A stretch of 64,000 nucleotides of DNA from an uncultured Bacteroidales bacterium (GCA_944325415.1 CALUZW010000011.1:1-64000); one strand, 5' to 3'; shown: positions 1 to 8,802, counted from the first letter of the stretch. Notes: a model not told the origin generated them from the letters alone. A program made the numbers and translations.

Positions 1-267
1 TTCGCTATCTTTTCAGAAGACAGGAGTCGGCTCGGCATAGTCAATGGGCGAAAACTTTGTTTTCTCCTTGCCTCTGCACTCGCCTTTCGCTATCTTTTCA
101 GAAGATAGGAGTCGGCTCGGCATAGACAACGGGCGAAAACTTCGTTTTCTCCCCCGCTCTGCGCTCGCCTTTCGCTATCTTTTCAGAAGACAGGAGTCGG
201 CTCGGCATAGTCAATGGGCGAAAACTTTGTTTTCTCCTTGCCTCTGCTCTCGCCTTTCGCTATCTTT
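1..267. repeat. 85-bp tandem repeat, three copies plus a stub
   Basis: The sequence starting TTCGCTATCT recurs at 1, 86, 171 and 256, giving an exact 85-bp period. There are three full copies and a final stub of about 12 bases. Copies 1 and 3 are almost identical; copy 2 carries about ten substitutions. Each unit holds a short inverted repeat (GAAAAC, three-base loop, GTTTTC). The array may continue left of the window. Because 85 is not a multiple of three, the reading frame shifts in each copy, which argues against coding. This region fills the space before the GH28 gene. Confidence 0.95.
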
Positions 268-283
268 GACCCGTAAATTTGTT

Positions 284-1873
284 ATGGAAAGAGGATTTTC
301 TTTTTGTGCGTTTTTTTTCTGCGCAGTCGCTCTGCTCTTCTTCCCGATGTGCGGGGAGAACGAATCATGGCGTGCGGCCGTACCTGTGAAAGAGGAGGTA
401 GGTGCTGCCGCATTGCCCGATACGATAGCCCCGGTAGAGGCTCCGTTTGACTTTCCCCTTCTCAAAAAGCCTGTGTTCCCCTCTCTGACGGTCTCGGTTG
501 CCGATTACGGCGCATGTCGCGGGACGATGGCTACGCGGGCAATAGCTCGGGCCATTACCGATGTGCATGAACGGGGCGGAGGCAGGGTGATAGTCCCGCC
601 CGGCGTATGGCACACGGGGCGCATCGAGCTGTTGAGTAATGTCGACCTGCATCTGTGCGAAGGGGCCGAGTTGCATTTCTCCGGCGAAGTGGCCGACTAT
701 CAGCCGGCGGTCTTTACCCGGCAGGAGGGAGTAGAGGTCTATTCGCTGGGCGCGTTGGTATATGCCTGTGGCCAGCGGAACATAGCCCTTACCGGGAAGG
801 GCCGGCTGGTGGGGCCGCCGCGCGATTGCGAAATACAGCGGCGGCAGATGAAGGGCGATGTCATCGAGAATCTTATCGATGCCGACTCTCCGGTCGAGAG
901 TCGTCTCTACGACGGCCGTGGAGGTGGAAGCATATTTTTGCCCATGTTCTTTTCTCCGATAGATTGCCGGCAAGTCTATGTCGAGGGAGTTACATTTGAG
1001 AACACCCCTTTCTGGAATGTGGTGCCGGTCTATTGCGACACGGTCGTCATACGCGGCATCACGGTCTCTTCGGTGGGGATACCCCGGGGCGACGGCATCG
1101 ACATCGAGTCGTCCCGCCATGTGCTGGTGGAGTATTGTACGCTGAGCTGTGGCGACGACTGTTTTACGCTGAAAGCCGGTCGCTGTGAAGATGGCTTGCG
1201 GGTAAACCGCCCCACCGAAAATGTCGTAATCCGTCATTGCCTGGCCCGGAAGGGACACGGTGCCATAACCTGCGGCAGCGAGACGGCCGGTGTGATACGC
1301 AACCTGTATGTACACGATTGTGTGTTCGACGGTACCGATACCGGCTTGCGCTTCAAGACCCGCCGCAATCGAGGTGGCGGAGGTGAAAATCTCCATTACG
1401 AGCGGTTGCGCATGCTGTCGTGTCGCCAGCCTTTTGTGTGGGACATGCTCGGCAGCCGCACCTATGTGGGCGATTTGGCTGTGCGTATGCCGGCCCGCGA
1501 CATTACACCTCTGACACCGTTTTACCGCTGCATTACGGCCCGCGACATTATTATCGAGGGGAGCGAGCAGTTGCTCAAAGCCGTCGGCATACCCGAGTCG
1601 CCCGTTGCACAGGTGCTGCTGGAACGCATCGATGCCGACAGCCGGCAACTGATGTCGCTGCAAGATGTCGACGGATTGACCCTCCGTGATATGACACTGC
1701 GCTGTGGCGACTCGCGGCTTACAACCCTCGACGCGCGGGGGCTGACCTTTGAAAATGTCTGTTTCTCCCTGCCCGGAGCCGCCGTAGCCACACAGGCCGA
1801 AGGCCCTCTTTCGGAGATGCCTGCTTTTATCGATTGCCGTTTTCTCCCGGCCGAACACGAATGTCGTCCATGA
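284..1873 (+). CDS. Glycoside hydrolase family 28 (polygalacturonase-like) exported enzyme
   Basis: This 529-residue protein is a right-handed beta-helix pectinase of the GH28 type, expected to cleave galacturonan or rhamnogalacturonan glycosidic bonds outside the cytoplasm. The four GH28 sites are visible: GDGID at about 269-273, GDD at 290-292, GHG at 324-326 and R-x-K at 356-358, which supply the catalytic aspartates, histidine and substrate-binding Arg/Lys. The N-terminus has a hydrophobic export segment ending near Cys23; the residues before that Cys are a poor lipobox, so lipidation is uncertain. The open frame continues upstream to base 44, but that part is the 85-bp repeat read in a different frame in each copy, so ATG 284 is the likely start. 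The stop overlaps the next gene by four bases (ATGA). Exact substrate is not resolvable here. Confidence 0.88.
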   Translation: MERGFSFCAFFFCAVALLFFPMCGENESWRAAVPVKEEVGAAALPDTIAPVEAPFDFPLLKKPVFPSLTVSVADYGACRGTMATRAIARAITDVHERGGGRVIVPPGVWHTGRIELLSNVDLHLCEGAELHFSGEVADYQPAVFTRQEGVEVYSLGALVYACGQRNIALTGKGRLVGPPRDCEIQRRQMKGDVIENLIDADSPVESRLYDGRGGGSIFLPMFFSPIDCRQVYVEGVTFENTPFWNVVPVYCDTVVIRGITVSSVGIPRGDGIDIESSRHVLVEYCTLSCGDDCFTLKAGRCEDGLRVNRPTENVVIRHCLARKGHGAITCGSETAGVIRNLYVHDCVFDGTDTGLRFKTRRNRGGGGENLHYERLRMLSCRQPFVWDMLGSRTYVGDLAVRMPARDITPLTPFYRCITARDIIIEGSEQLLKAVGIPESPVAQVLLERIDADSRQLMSLQDVDGLTLRDMTLRCGDSRLTTLDARGLTFENVCFSLPGAAVATQAEGPLSEMPAFIDCRFLPAEHECRP

Positions 1874-2376
1874 AAAATTTTGCAGCCATAGATTTTGAGA
1901 CCGCCAACAACCGGCGCACCAGCGTTTGCAGCGTGGGTGTCGTTGTCGTGCGCGACGGAGTGATAACCGATACCGTGTACCGGCTCATACATCCTGTACC
2001 CAACTACTATCTGTCGTTTACGACGGCCATTCACGGCCTTACGGCGGCCGATACCGACGGGGCCGACATCTTTCCCGTCGTGTGGGGCGAGATAGTCCCG
2101 CTCATCGAAGGTCTGCCGCTGGTGGCTCACAACAGCCCTTTCGACGAGGGGTGTCTGCGGGCCGTGCATGACTATTATGGTATGCCCTATCCCGGCTATC
2201 GCTTCTTCTGTACTTGCCGGGCATCGCGCCGCCTCTTCGGTAAGGAGTTGCCCGACCATCGGCTGCATACCGTCGCTGCCCGCTGTGGATACGACCTGAC
2301 ACGCCACCACCATGCTCTGGCCGATGCCGAAGCCTGTGCTGCCATAGCCATGCAGATTCTCGGCGACGAGGAGTAG
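1870..2376 (+). CDS. DEDDh 3'-5' exonuclease (DnaQ/epsilon-like)
   Basis: A 168-residue single-domain exonuclease of the DEDDh superfamily, which trims DNA or RNA 3' ends with two metal ions. The ExoI motif is D8-x-E10 (AIDFET), ExoII Asp is D92 in AHNSPFDEG, and ExoIII is a His run (146-148) with D152 in HALAD. The length matches stand-alone epsilon-type domains, with no polymerase or GIY-YIG fusion. I chose ATG 1870 because it overlaps the upstream stop as ATGA and places the ExoI motif at the usual distance from the N-terminus; an in-frame ATG lies at 1861. Translational coupling to the GH28 gene looks positional rather than functional. Confidence 0.88.
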   Translation: MKNFAAIDFETANNRRTSVCSVGVVVVRDGVITDTVYRLIHPVPNYYLSFTTAIHGLTAADTDGADIFPVVWGEIVPLIEGLPLVAHNSPFDEGCLRAVHDYYGMPYPGYRFFCTCRASRRLFGKELPDHRLHTVAARCGYDLTRHHHALADAEACAAIAMQILGDEE

Positions 2377-2513
2377 ACCGCCTCTGCACCGGCCGTGTCG
2401 GGAAGCGAATGTCCGCTCCGGTCGGCGGGAAAATTTTCGTCGTCGCATACTGAAACGTAAGAAACTCCGTTTAGATACATAGCATATTGTTTTTTAATGA
2501 CCCGAATACCGGT

Positions 2514-4928
2514 ATGAACCTGCGTCGTCTTTGTCTGTTGTCGCTCCTGCTCCTCTCTCTTGTTGCGCAGGCGCAGCGCCGTGTCGAACTCTCCGGCCGG
2601 GTTATCGATGCCGAAGGTGCGCCAATGGACCTCGTTACGGTGGCCGTACCTGCCGCTTCGGCCGGGACATTTACCAATGAGAAGGGAGAGTACACGTTGC
2701 GGTTTACCGCGGCCGACACGGTCGAGGTGATATTCTCCTATATCGGTTATCACCGGGTGAGTCGCAAACTGGTCGACCCGGAGGGGAAGGTCTCGCTCAC
2801 GGTGCGCATGTACAACAACGACCGCACGCTCAACGAGGTGCAGATACGGGAGTATCGCCGGCAGATGACGACCTTGCAGAAAATCGACCCCGAAGACTGG
2901 AAGTTGATGCCCGATGCCTCGGGCGGTTCTATCGAGGCCCTGCTGGCCACGATGCCCGGTGTACATTCCAACAACGAGCTGAGTTCGCAATATTCGGTGA
3001 GAGGAGGTAACTTCGACGAAAACATCGTCTATGTCAACGGTATAGAGATTTATCGCCCGCAGCTCATATGCACCGGTCAGCAGGAGGGGTTGAGTTTTAT
3101 CAATCCCGACATGGTGGGGGCGGTGGCATTCTCATCGGGCGGGTATCCGGTGGAGTATGGCGACAAGATGTCGTCGGTACTCGATATAACCTACAAGAAA
3201 CCCGAGGCCTTTGAAGGTTCCGTGTCGGGCAGTTTCCTGGGGGCGAGTGCGTCGGTGGGGCATAACACGGGCCGATTCTCCCAGTTGCACGGATTCCGTT
3301 TCAAGACCAATTCGACCCTTCTCAGTACGCTCGATACCGAGGGCGAGTACAAACCCCGCTTCTTCGACTACCAGACCTATCTTACCTACAAGATAAATTC
3401 CCGTTGGGACGTTGCCCTGCTGGGAAACATATCAAGCAACAACTACCAGTTTATCCCCCAGTCGCGGAGTACCCGTTACGGCAGCATCTCTTCGGCGGCG
3501 CAGTTTACCGTCTATTTCGACGGTAAGGAGCAGGACATATTCCAGACCTATTTCGGTGCCGTTACCCTCAACTATCGCCCTTCGGCGTTTACGACCCTGT
3601 CGCTGCTGGCTTCGGCCTTTACCACGCGCGAAGAGGTTACCTACGACATCTCGGGCGAATATTGGCTCGACGAGCTCGACCTGGCCAACGGTGTGGAGAC
3701 GACCGAGAGTGCCGGTACGCTGGGATACGGCTCTTATCACGAACATGCGCGCAACCGGTTGAATGCCAATGTGTATGCTCTGTCGCTCAAAGGCGATACC
3801 CGTTGGGGTCGGCATACCGTGCGGTATGGCGCCACCTACCAGCGTGAGCGCATACACGACCGTATGCGGGAGTGGGAGTCGCGCGACTCGTCGGGTTACA
3901 CGTTGCCCCATACGGGCGAAGGCATATCGCTCATATCGAGTTTGCGCTCGACACAGGATATCGAGAGCAACCGTCTGTCGGCCTATGTGCAGGAGACTTA
4001 TACGCTCGAACACCGCTCGGGTATATACAACTTTACCGGCGGGGTGCGTCTCTCTTATTGGGATTACAACAACGAGTGCATCGTCTCGCCCCGTGTATCG
4101 GTAGGTTACAACCCCTCCTTCAATCAGCGGCTCACTTTCCGTTTTGCCACGGGTGTCTATTATCAGGCCCCATTTTACAAGGAGTTTCGCGATACGGTGC
4201 AGGACAGTCGCGGAAACTGGGCGGTACGCCTCAACGACCGCATCAGGTCTCAACGTTCGATACATGTGATATTGGGCAGCGATTTCACCTTTCGGGCTCT
4301 CGATCGCCCCTTCAAGCTCACCGGTGAGGTCTACTACAAAAAACTCGACCGGCTCATTTCCTATGAAGTCGACAACGTGCGGGTGTGGTACAGCGGCCAG
4401 AACAACTCCGAGGGTTACATTGCCGGTCTCGACTTGAAGCTCTTCGGTGAGTTTGTGCCCGGAGTCGATTCGTGGCTCACCTTCTCGCTGATGTCTGCCA
4501 AGGAGAAGACTGCATCGGGGTATGTGCCCTTGCCTACCGAGCAGCGGTACAGTGTGGGACTCTTTTTCCAGGACTATGTGCCCCGCTTTCCCAAGTACCG
4601 TTTTTCGCTCAAAGCCATTTGGTCCGACGGTCTGCCGATGGCCGCTCCCCGTAAGGGCCGGGCCGAGGGTTATTTCCGCACCCCGCCCTACCGGCGTGTC
4701 GACATCGGTCTCTCCCGCCGTTTGGCAGGTGGCGAAGACCGCATCATGCAGAAACCCTTTTTCCGGGCATTCAAGAGTATATGGATAGGACTTGATGTGT
4801 TCAACCTGCTCGACTTCGGCAATGTCAATTCCTATTACTGGGTTACCGACATATACAACAACCAAAACGCCGTGCCCAATTATCTCACCGGCAGGCAGTT
4901 CAATCTGAGACTCTCTTTCGATTTCTGA
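2514..4928 (+). CDS. TonB-dependent outer-membrane receptor with carboxypeptidase-like regulatory domain
   Basis: An 804-residue outer-membrane receptor. It has a signal peptide ending about residue 20 (LVAQAQ), a carboxypeptidase D regulatory-like beta-sandwich (about 22-105, GRVIDAEGAPM and FTNEKGEYTLRF), a plug domain (about 120-240, with LLATMPGVHSNNE and YSVRGGNFDENIVYVNG) and a 22-strand-type barrel ending in Phe (RLSFDF), the usual barrel-assembly signal. It is shorter than SusC proteins (about 1000 residues) and no SusD partner follows, so it is the non-Sus type that often carries metal chelates, peptides or vitamins; the substrate is unknown. ATG 2514 is preferred over the in-frame ATG at 2487 because it starts the signal peptide directly. 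Its 3' end overlaps the convergent comEC by 29 bp. Confidence 0.88.
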   Translation: MNLRRLCLLSLLLLSLVAQAQRRVELSGRVIDAEGAPMDLVTVAVPAASAGTFTNEKGEYTLRFTAADTVEVIFSYIGYHRVSRKLVDPEGKVSLTVRMYNNDRTLNEVQIREYRRQMTTLQKIDPEDWKLMPDASGGSIEALLATMPGVHSNNELSSQYSVRGGNFDENIVYVNGIEIYRPQLICTGQQEGLSFINPDMVGAVAFSSGGYPVEYGDKMSSVLDITYKKPEAFEGSVSGSFLGASASVGHNTGRFSQLHGFRFKTNSTLLSTLDTEGEYKPRFFDYQTYLTYKINSRWDVALLGNISSNNYQFIPQSRSTRYGSISSAAQFTVYFDGKEQDIFQTYFGAVTLNYRPSAFTTLSLLASAFTTREEVTYDISGEYWLDELDLANGVETTESAGTLGYGSYHEHARNRLNANVYALSLKGDTRWGRHTVRYGATYQRERIHDRMREWESRDSSGYTLPHTGEGISLISSLRSTQDIESNRLSAYVQETYTLEHRSGIYNFTGGVRLSYWDYNNECIVSPRVSVGYNPSFNQRLTFRFATGVYYQAPFYKEFRDTVQDSRGNWAVRLNDRIRSQRSIHVILGSDFTFRALDRPFKLTGEVYYKKLDRLISYEVDNVRVWYSGQNNSEGYIAGLDLKLFGEFVPGVDSWLTFSLMSAKEKTASGYVPLPTEQRYSVGLFFQDYVPRFPKYRFSLKAIWSDGLPMAAPRKGRAEGYFRTPPYRRVDIGLSRRLAGGEDRIMQKPFFRAFKSIWIGLDVFNLLDFGNVNSYYWVTDIYNNQNAVPNYLTGRQFNLRLSFDF

Positions 4929-7023
4929 CAGCGGGCGATACCGGAGCGACGAAGGCTCCGTCGCTGCGTATGCTGTGGCAGGCTATGCGCAGTCGCCGGC
5001 ACTCCTCTTCGAGCGATTTCCGCTGGAAGTAGGGAAGATTGTGCGCGAGAATGACCTGGCGTATGTCGAATATCTGTCTCACCGGGTCGATTTTTCCCCG
5101 GAATCCCGGCACGACGATGGCGTAGTCGATGCTCATGCGCCGGGGTGAGGTCGTGCCTTTCCATCGGTCGTCGCCAAGCACAAGAAAGCGACTGTCGCCA
5201 AAGACCATGTAGGGCAGGGCTATGGCAAGGTGGCCGTAGGTCGTGGAGTCGGCAACGAACGTGTATTCACCGACCCCGTTTTTTATCCAGAAACGGCCGG
5301 CCTCCTTTTCGATGGTGCGTGTGGGGAGCGTGTCGAGCGGCAGCAGCATGTTACGGCCGTTGTCGATAAAATTGAGCGTGGTGGTACCGCCGCTTTCCTG
5401 ATAGATGGCCCACAAGTTGCGGAGAGGAGCGGGGCCACCCCAGGTATCGGCCAAAAGAAAAATCAGGGCCGTGCCCAGCAGAACGACGACGCCCCGTGCC
5501 TGGCGCGAAAGCAAAACCGCCCCGCCGCCGAAGATGAGAATAAAGCAGAGAACCAGTTCGGCCGGCTCAATCCATATACCCTGTATCGAACTCCATGCAT
5601 ATCCGTCGACCAGGCGTGAGAGGGCATCGAGCCCTTCGGCCATACGGTTTACGCAGCCGGCGAGGAACCCGCTCTGTACCCCGGTTGTCGCAAGGAGCAG
5701 CCACAGAAAGCCGCTGCCGAGCAGTATGGGCAGTAACGGTACGACGATGAGGTTGGTGAGTAGGCCGGTAAGCGGCAGTAGGTGGAAGTAGTAGATGACC
5801 AGTGGCAGGGTGCCCACTTGCGCAGCAGCCGAGACGGCCAGCAGCGAGGCGATGCGGCGCGACAGCCGGCCGGTATGAGGCAGCCATTCGAAGAGAGGCC
5901 GATAAAACAGCAGTATGGAGAAGACCGACAGAAAACTCAGCTGGAATCCTACCTGGAAAAGGGTGTGGGGGTCGTGGAGCAGCATGAGAAAAGCGGCGAC
6001 AAACAGGCTGTTCATGGGGCGGGCCTTGCGCCCGATGACGATACCGGCCAGCACGACCGATGCCATGACACAGGCTCTGACGACCGAGGGCGACAGTCCG
6101 GTGAGAAATGCGTATGCCCAAAGCAGTGCCATGATGACGACGGCGCGCAGCCGACGCAGGTGCAGCCACGACAGCGGAGCCAGCAAGGCTGCCGCTAGTG
6201 CCCACACGATACCCAGATGCAGACCGCTTACGGCCAGCACGTGCGACAGTCCGGCTACGGAGAATGCCTCCCGTTGTTCCTCGTCGATTTCGCCGGTATA
6301 TCCCAGCAGCAAGGCTTTCAGTATGCTGCGGGCAGCGGGGGAGAAGCCTCCGCTGTCGATGCGTGCCAGAGCGTCGTCTCGGAGTTGCATGGCCCTTTGC
6401 GACAGAGTCGGGCTTTCGTCCCGGTCAATACGTCGCCACCCTCCCTCGGCCAGATATTGGGTGTAAAGGTATCCCCGGTGGCGCATCAGGGAGGCATAGT
6501 CAAACGCTTCGGGGTTCTGCTTGTTGGCGATGGGCGCAATGCGGGGGCGGAAAAGCAGGAGATCGCCTGCCTGCGGGTATCCGTCGAGGCTGTCGCGTTC
6601 GATACGCAGCAGCACGGCAATGTCGGCGGCCGTGAGTTGACGGTCGGTCTCGACCCTGGCGATGATGGTGCTTCGGCAACTGATGCTCTGGCCGCTGTCG
6701 GGGTCGGTCTCGTCGATGCGTGCCACGGCGTAGGGGCAGTTGTTAAGTGAAATATCGGGTATCTCCTGCCGGTTGCTTACTTGCCAGGTCCAGGCACCGG
6801 CGGTGAGAAACAGGGCATAGCAGGCGATGGCAAAGTAGGAGCGGTCGCGGAAACGGGTGTCGATGCGATGCAGTGAGCCGATGTGCCGTATGGCAAAGAA
6901 GAGGCCGATGACCAGCGGCACTCCGATAAACATCGCCGGCAAAAACTCTTGCAGGGCAATGCCGGCCGCAAAGGGTACGGTCAGTCGGGCGAATGGAGCT
7001 TCATCGAGCAACTGTCGTTTCAT
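4900..7023 (-). CDS. comEC: ComEC/Rec2-family DNA-uptake membrane protein
   Basis: A 707-residue polytopic inner-membrane protein of the ComEC/Rec2 family, which forms the channel for single-stranded DNA entry in competent bacteria. An N-terminal pair of membrane segments precedes a soluble DUF4131/OB-like region (about 90-190) and then the Competence domain, with the diagnostic SHVLAVSGLHLGIVWAL at about 260-275 and many further membrane helices to about residue 520. The C-terminal 180 residues sit where Gram-positive ComEC has a metallo-beta-lactamase fold, but I see no HxHxDH metal motif. It is downstream of rpe on the same strand, 112 bp away. Whether this organism takes up DNA cannot be told from this gene. 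Confidence 0.9.
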   Translation of the reverse strand: MKRQLLDEAPFARLTVPFAAGIALQEFLPAMFIGVPLVIGLFFAIRHIGSLHRIDTRFRDRSYFAIACYALFLTAGAWTWQVSNRQEIPDISLNNCPYAVARIDETDPDSGQSISCRSTIIARVETDRQLTAADIAVLLRIERDSLDGYPQAGDLLLFRPRIAPIANKQNPEAFDYASLMRHRGYLYTQYLAEGGWRRIDRDESPTLSQRAMQLRDDALARIDSGGFSPAARSILKALLLGYTGEIDEEQREAFSVAGLSHVLAVSGLHLGIVWALAAALLAPLSWLHLRRLRAVVIMALLWAYAFLTGLSPSVVRACVMASVVLAGIVIGRKARPMNSLFVAAFLMLLHDPHTLFQVGFQLSFLSVFSILLFYRPLFEWLPHTGRLSRRIASLLAVSAAAQVGTLPLVIYYFHLLPLTGLLTNLIVVPLLPILLGSGFLWLLLATTGVQSGFLAGCVNRMAEGLDALSRLVDGYAWSSIQGIWIEPAELVLCFILIFGGGAVLLSRQARGVVVLLGTALIFLLADTWGGPAPLRNLWAIYQESGGTTTLNFIDNGRNMLLPLDTLPTRTIEKEAGRFWIKNGVGEYTFVADSTTYGHLAIALPYMVFGDSRFLVLGDDRWKGTTSPRRMSIDYAIVVPGFRGKIDPVRQIFDIRQVILAHNLPYFQRKSLEEECRRLRIACHSIRSDGAFVAPVSPAVRNRKRVSD

Positions 7024-7135
7024 GGTACAAACGGATGTCGGACGAACCTCTGTGGGGGAGGCGCTGTCCGGTGGTGCGATTTATCGCCGGGAAAGTGAGC
7101 GAACTCTGTGGTACCGCTTTTCGGCGGAAGCCGTT

Positions 7136-7786
7136 TTACAGCTCTTTCAGTCGGGCAATGGTCTCTTCTGGATTATCGACCGAGAATACGCTGTTTCCGC
7201 ACACCAGAATGTCGGCCCCGGCACCGACGACGAGAGGCGCCGTTTCGAGGTTGATGCCGCCGTCGACCTCGATGAGGGCGGTGGCGTTTTTACGGAGAAT
7301 CATCTCTTTGAGACGGGCTATCTTCTCGGTTGTCTGGGGTATGAACCGCTGGCCGCCGAATCCCGGATTTACCGACATGAGCAGTATCATGTCGGCATCG
7401 GTAATGATGTCTTCGAGCAGTACTACCGGCGTATGCGGGTTGAGTGTGATGCCGGCTTTCATGCCGGCTTTTTTTATCTCTTGCAGGGTGCGGTGCAGGT
7501 GCAGGCAGGCCTCATAGTGTACATTTACCATGTAGACGCCGAGGTCTTGCAGGCGGGAAATGAACTTCTCGGGTTGGGTAATCATGAGATGCACGTCGAG
7601 CGGCTTGCGGGTAAGCGGGGCGATGGCCTCAATCACGGGGAAGCCGAAAGAGATGTTCGGCACGAACACTCCGTCCATAATATCGAGGTGTAGCCAGTCG
7701 GCCTTGCTGCGATTGATCATGTCGATGTCGGCTTGCAGGTTGGCAAAGTTGGCCGACAGCAGAGAGGGGGCGATAAGAGGTTTCAT
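7136..7786 (-). CDS. rpe: Ribulose-phosphate 3-epimerase
   Basis: A 216-residue TIM-barrel enzyme that interconverts ribulose 5-phosphate and xylulose 5-phosphate in the pentose phosphate pathway. Family signatures are all present: APSLLSANF at the N-terminus, HLDIMDGVFVPNISFG with the catalytic Asp and metal-binding residues, VNPGFGGQRF, and EVDGGIN with the second catalytic Asp. Length is normal. The start at 7786 gives MKPLIAPS, as in homologues; an upstream in-frame ATG at 7813 would add an unconserved tail. It follows the ECF sigma factor and a small gene on the same strand and precedes comEC. Confidence 0.96.
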   Translation of the reverse strand: MKPLIAPSLLSANFANLQADIDMINRSKADWLHLDIMDGVFVPNISFGFPVIEAIAPLTRKPLDVHLMITQPEKFISRLQDLGVYMVNVHYEACLHLHRTLQEIKKAGMKAGITLNPHTPVVLLEDIITDADMILLMSVNPGFGGQRFIPQTTEKIARLKEMILRKNATALIEVDGGINLETAPLVVGAGADILVCGNSVFSVDNPEETIARLKEL

Positions 7787-7859
7787 GACAGGTGCATCTT
7801 TGTAGTAACACAAAGATACACCATAGAGTCGGATTTACGAAAAAGATTGTGCGAAAAAA

Positions 7860-8018
7860 TCAGTTCAGGGCATAATGAGCCATCGAGCCGGCCGGTGGCG
7901 GAGTGGGTGAGTAGGTACGTGCCGCCATTCTCAGAAGCATGAGTGTGGCGTTGCTCGGGCCACGCGGTGTCGTCTTCTTGTCGTATCCGGTCGAAGAGGG
8001 AGTAGTTGTTTTTTTCAT
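7860..8018 (-). CDS. Small hypothetical protein, 52 residues
   Basis: A short frame of 53 codons including the stop. It starts MKKTTTPSS, has a Thr/Lys-rich N-terminal half, a short hydrophobic stretch (NATLMLLRMAARTY, about 23-36) and a Pro-rich tail ending ALN. The form (basic head, a helix with Leu/Met, then a Tyr) resembles small conserved Bacteroidales proteins I remember near this ECF sigma factor, but I cannot confirm that by search. It fills the 300-bp space between the sigma factor stop (8092) and the rpe start, on the same strand. A longer overlapping frame (7783-8049) in another register looks like its shadow. Function unknown. Confidence 0.5.
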   Translation of the reverse strand: MKKTTTPSSTGYDKKTTPRGPSNATLMLLRMAARTYSPTPPPAGSMAHYALN

Positions 8019-8091
8019 AGGCGGTACGTTTTTTCGTTACTGTTATCAAAACGTATACGCCTGCCGGTTTAGTATGTTTCGGTCCTCTTTT

Positions 8092-8685
8092 TTAGAAAGA
8101 AAGTTGTATCTGATGGTCTTCGGCCATTTTTCTGATGTTGAGCAGTGCATAGCGCATACGCCCCAGAGCCGTGTTGATGCTCACCTGTGTGGCGTCGGCT
8201 ATCTCTTTGAAGCTCATGTTTTTGTAGTATCGCATGATAAGCACTTCGCGCTGGTTTTCGGGCAGGGCGGCTACCAGTCGGCGTATGTCGGCGTGTATCT
8301 GGCGGGTGATGATGGAGTCTTCTATGGTACCTTCGCTCAGTTCCTTGCGGTTGAAGATGTCTTTCTCTTCACTGTCGTCGTTCGATACCAGATTCTCGTT
8401 CCGCTCCTGGCGGTAGTGGTCGATAATGAGGTTGTGGGCAATGCGGGTTACCCACGACGAAAATTTGCCCGCCTCGACATAGCGGCCCTGCTTGATGGTT
8501 GTTATTACCTTGACAAAGGTCTCCTGGAAGATATCTTCGGTGAGATCATTGTCTTTGACGGTGTAGAATATGTAAGAGTAGATACGATTTTTGTATCGTG
8601 TCAGCAAGATGTCGAATGCTTGGTTGTTACCCTCTGAATACAATACTACCAACTCTTCATCGGATAGTTTTGACAAATACTTCAT
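8092..8685 (-). CDS. RNA polymerase ECF-type sigma-70 factor
   Basis: A 197-residue sigma factor with only regions 2 and 4. Region 2 spans about 25-95 (AFDILLTRYKNRIYSYIF, DIFQETFVKV, FSSWVTRIAHNLIIDHYR), and region 4 about 135-185 (LPENQREVLIMRYYKNMSFKEIAD and the helix-turn-helix INTALGRMRYALLNIRK). It would redirect RNA polymerase to its own promoter class. No anti-sigma gene is next to it, unlike the FecI/FecR pairs common in this phylum, so it may be the general RpoE-like type of Bacteroidales. A good Bacteroidetes promoter lies at 8771-8802. Confidence 0.93.
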   Translation of the reverse strand: MKYLSKLSDEELVVLYSEGNNQAFDILLTRYKNRIYSYIFYTVKDNDLTEDIFQETFVKVITTIKQGRYVEAGKFSSWVTRIAHNLIIDHYRQERNENLVSNDDSEEKDIFNRKELSEGTIEDSIITRQIHADIRRLVAALPENQREVLIMRYYKNMSFKEIADATQVSINTALGRMRYALLNIRKMAEDHQIQLSF

Positions 8686-8770
8686 TACGGCTAAAAAATA
8701 TGGTTTCAGCGTAGTATTTTCTCGATAGGCATTCCGGTTTTAATGACGATACAATTTTATTTTTACCCTG

Positions 8771-8802
8771 CAAACTTAGAGAATCGTTTTCAGAAAAACA
8801 AA
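8771..8802 (-). promoter_or_regulatory. Bacteroidetes-type promoter for the ECF sigma factor
   Basis: Read on the minus strand: TTTG (8799-8802), 20 bases, then TAAGTTTG (8771-8778), matching the TTTG/TAnnTTTG pattern. It gives an 80-90 base leader before the start at 8685. The rest of the 309-bp space to the divergent gene at 8995 is AT-rich and holds only that gene's promoter. Confidence 0.65.

Noticed and set aside
1-267. CRISPR array
   Set aside because: Repeats are 85 bp, tandem with no unique spacers between them, and no cas genes are present.
44-283. N-terminal extension of the GH28 protein
   Set aside because: This is the 85-bp repeat read in a shifted frame in each copy. The signal peptide starts at base 284.
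7783-8049. 88-codon frame overlapping the region before rpe
   Set aside because: It is in a different register from the shorter MKKTTT frame, runs into the rpe start and has poor composition. The 52-residue frame is preferred.
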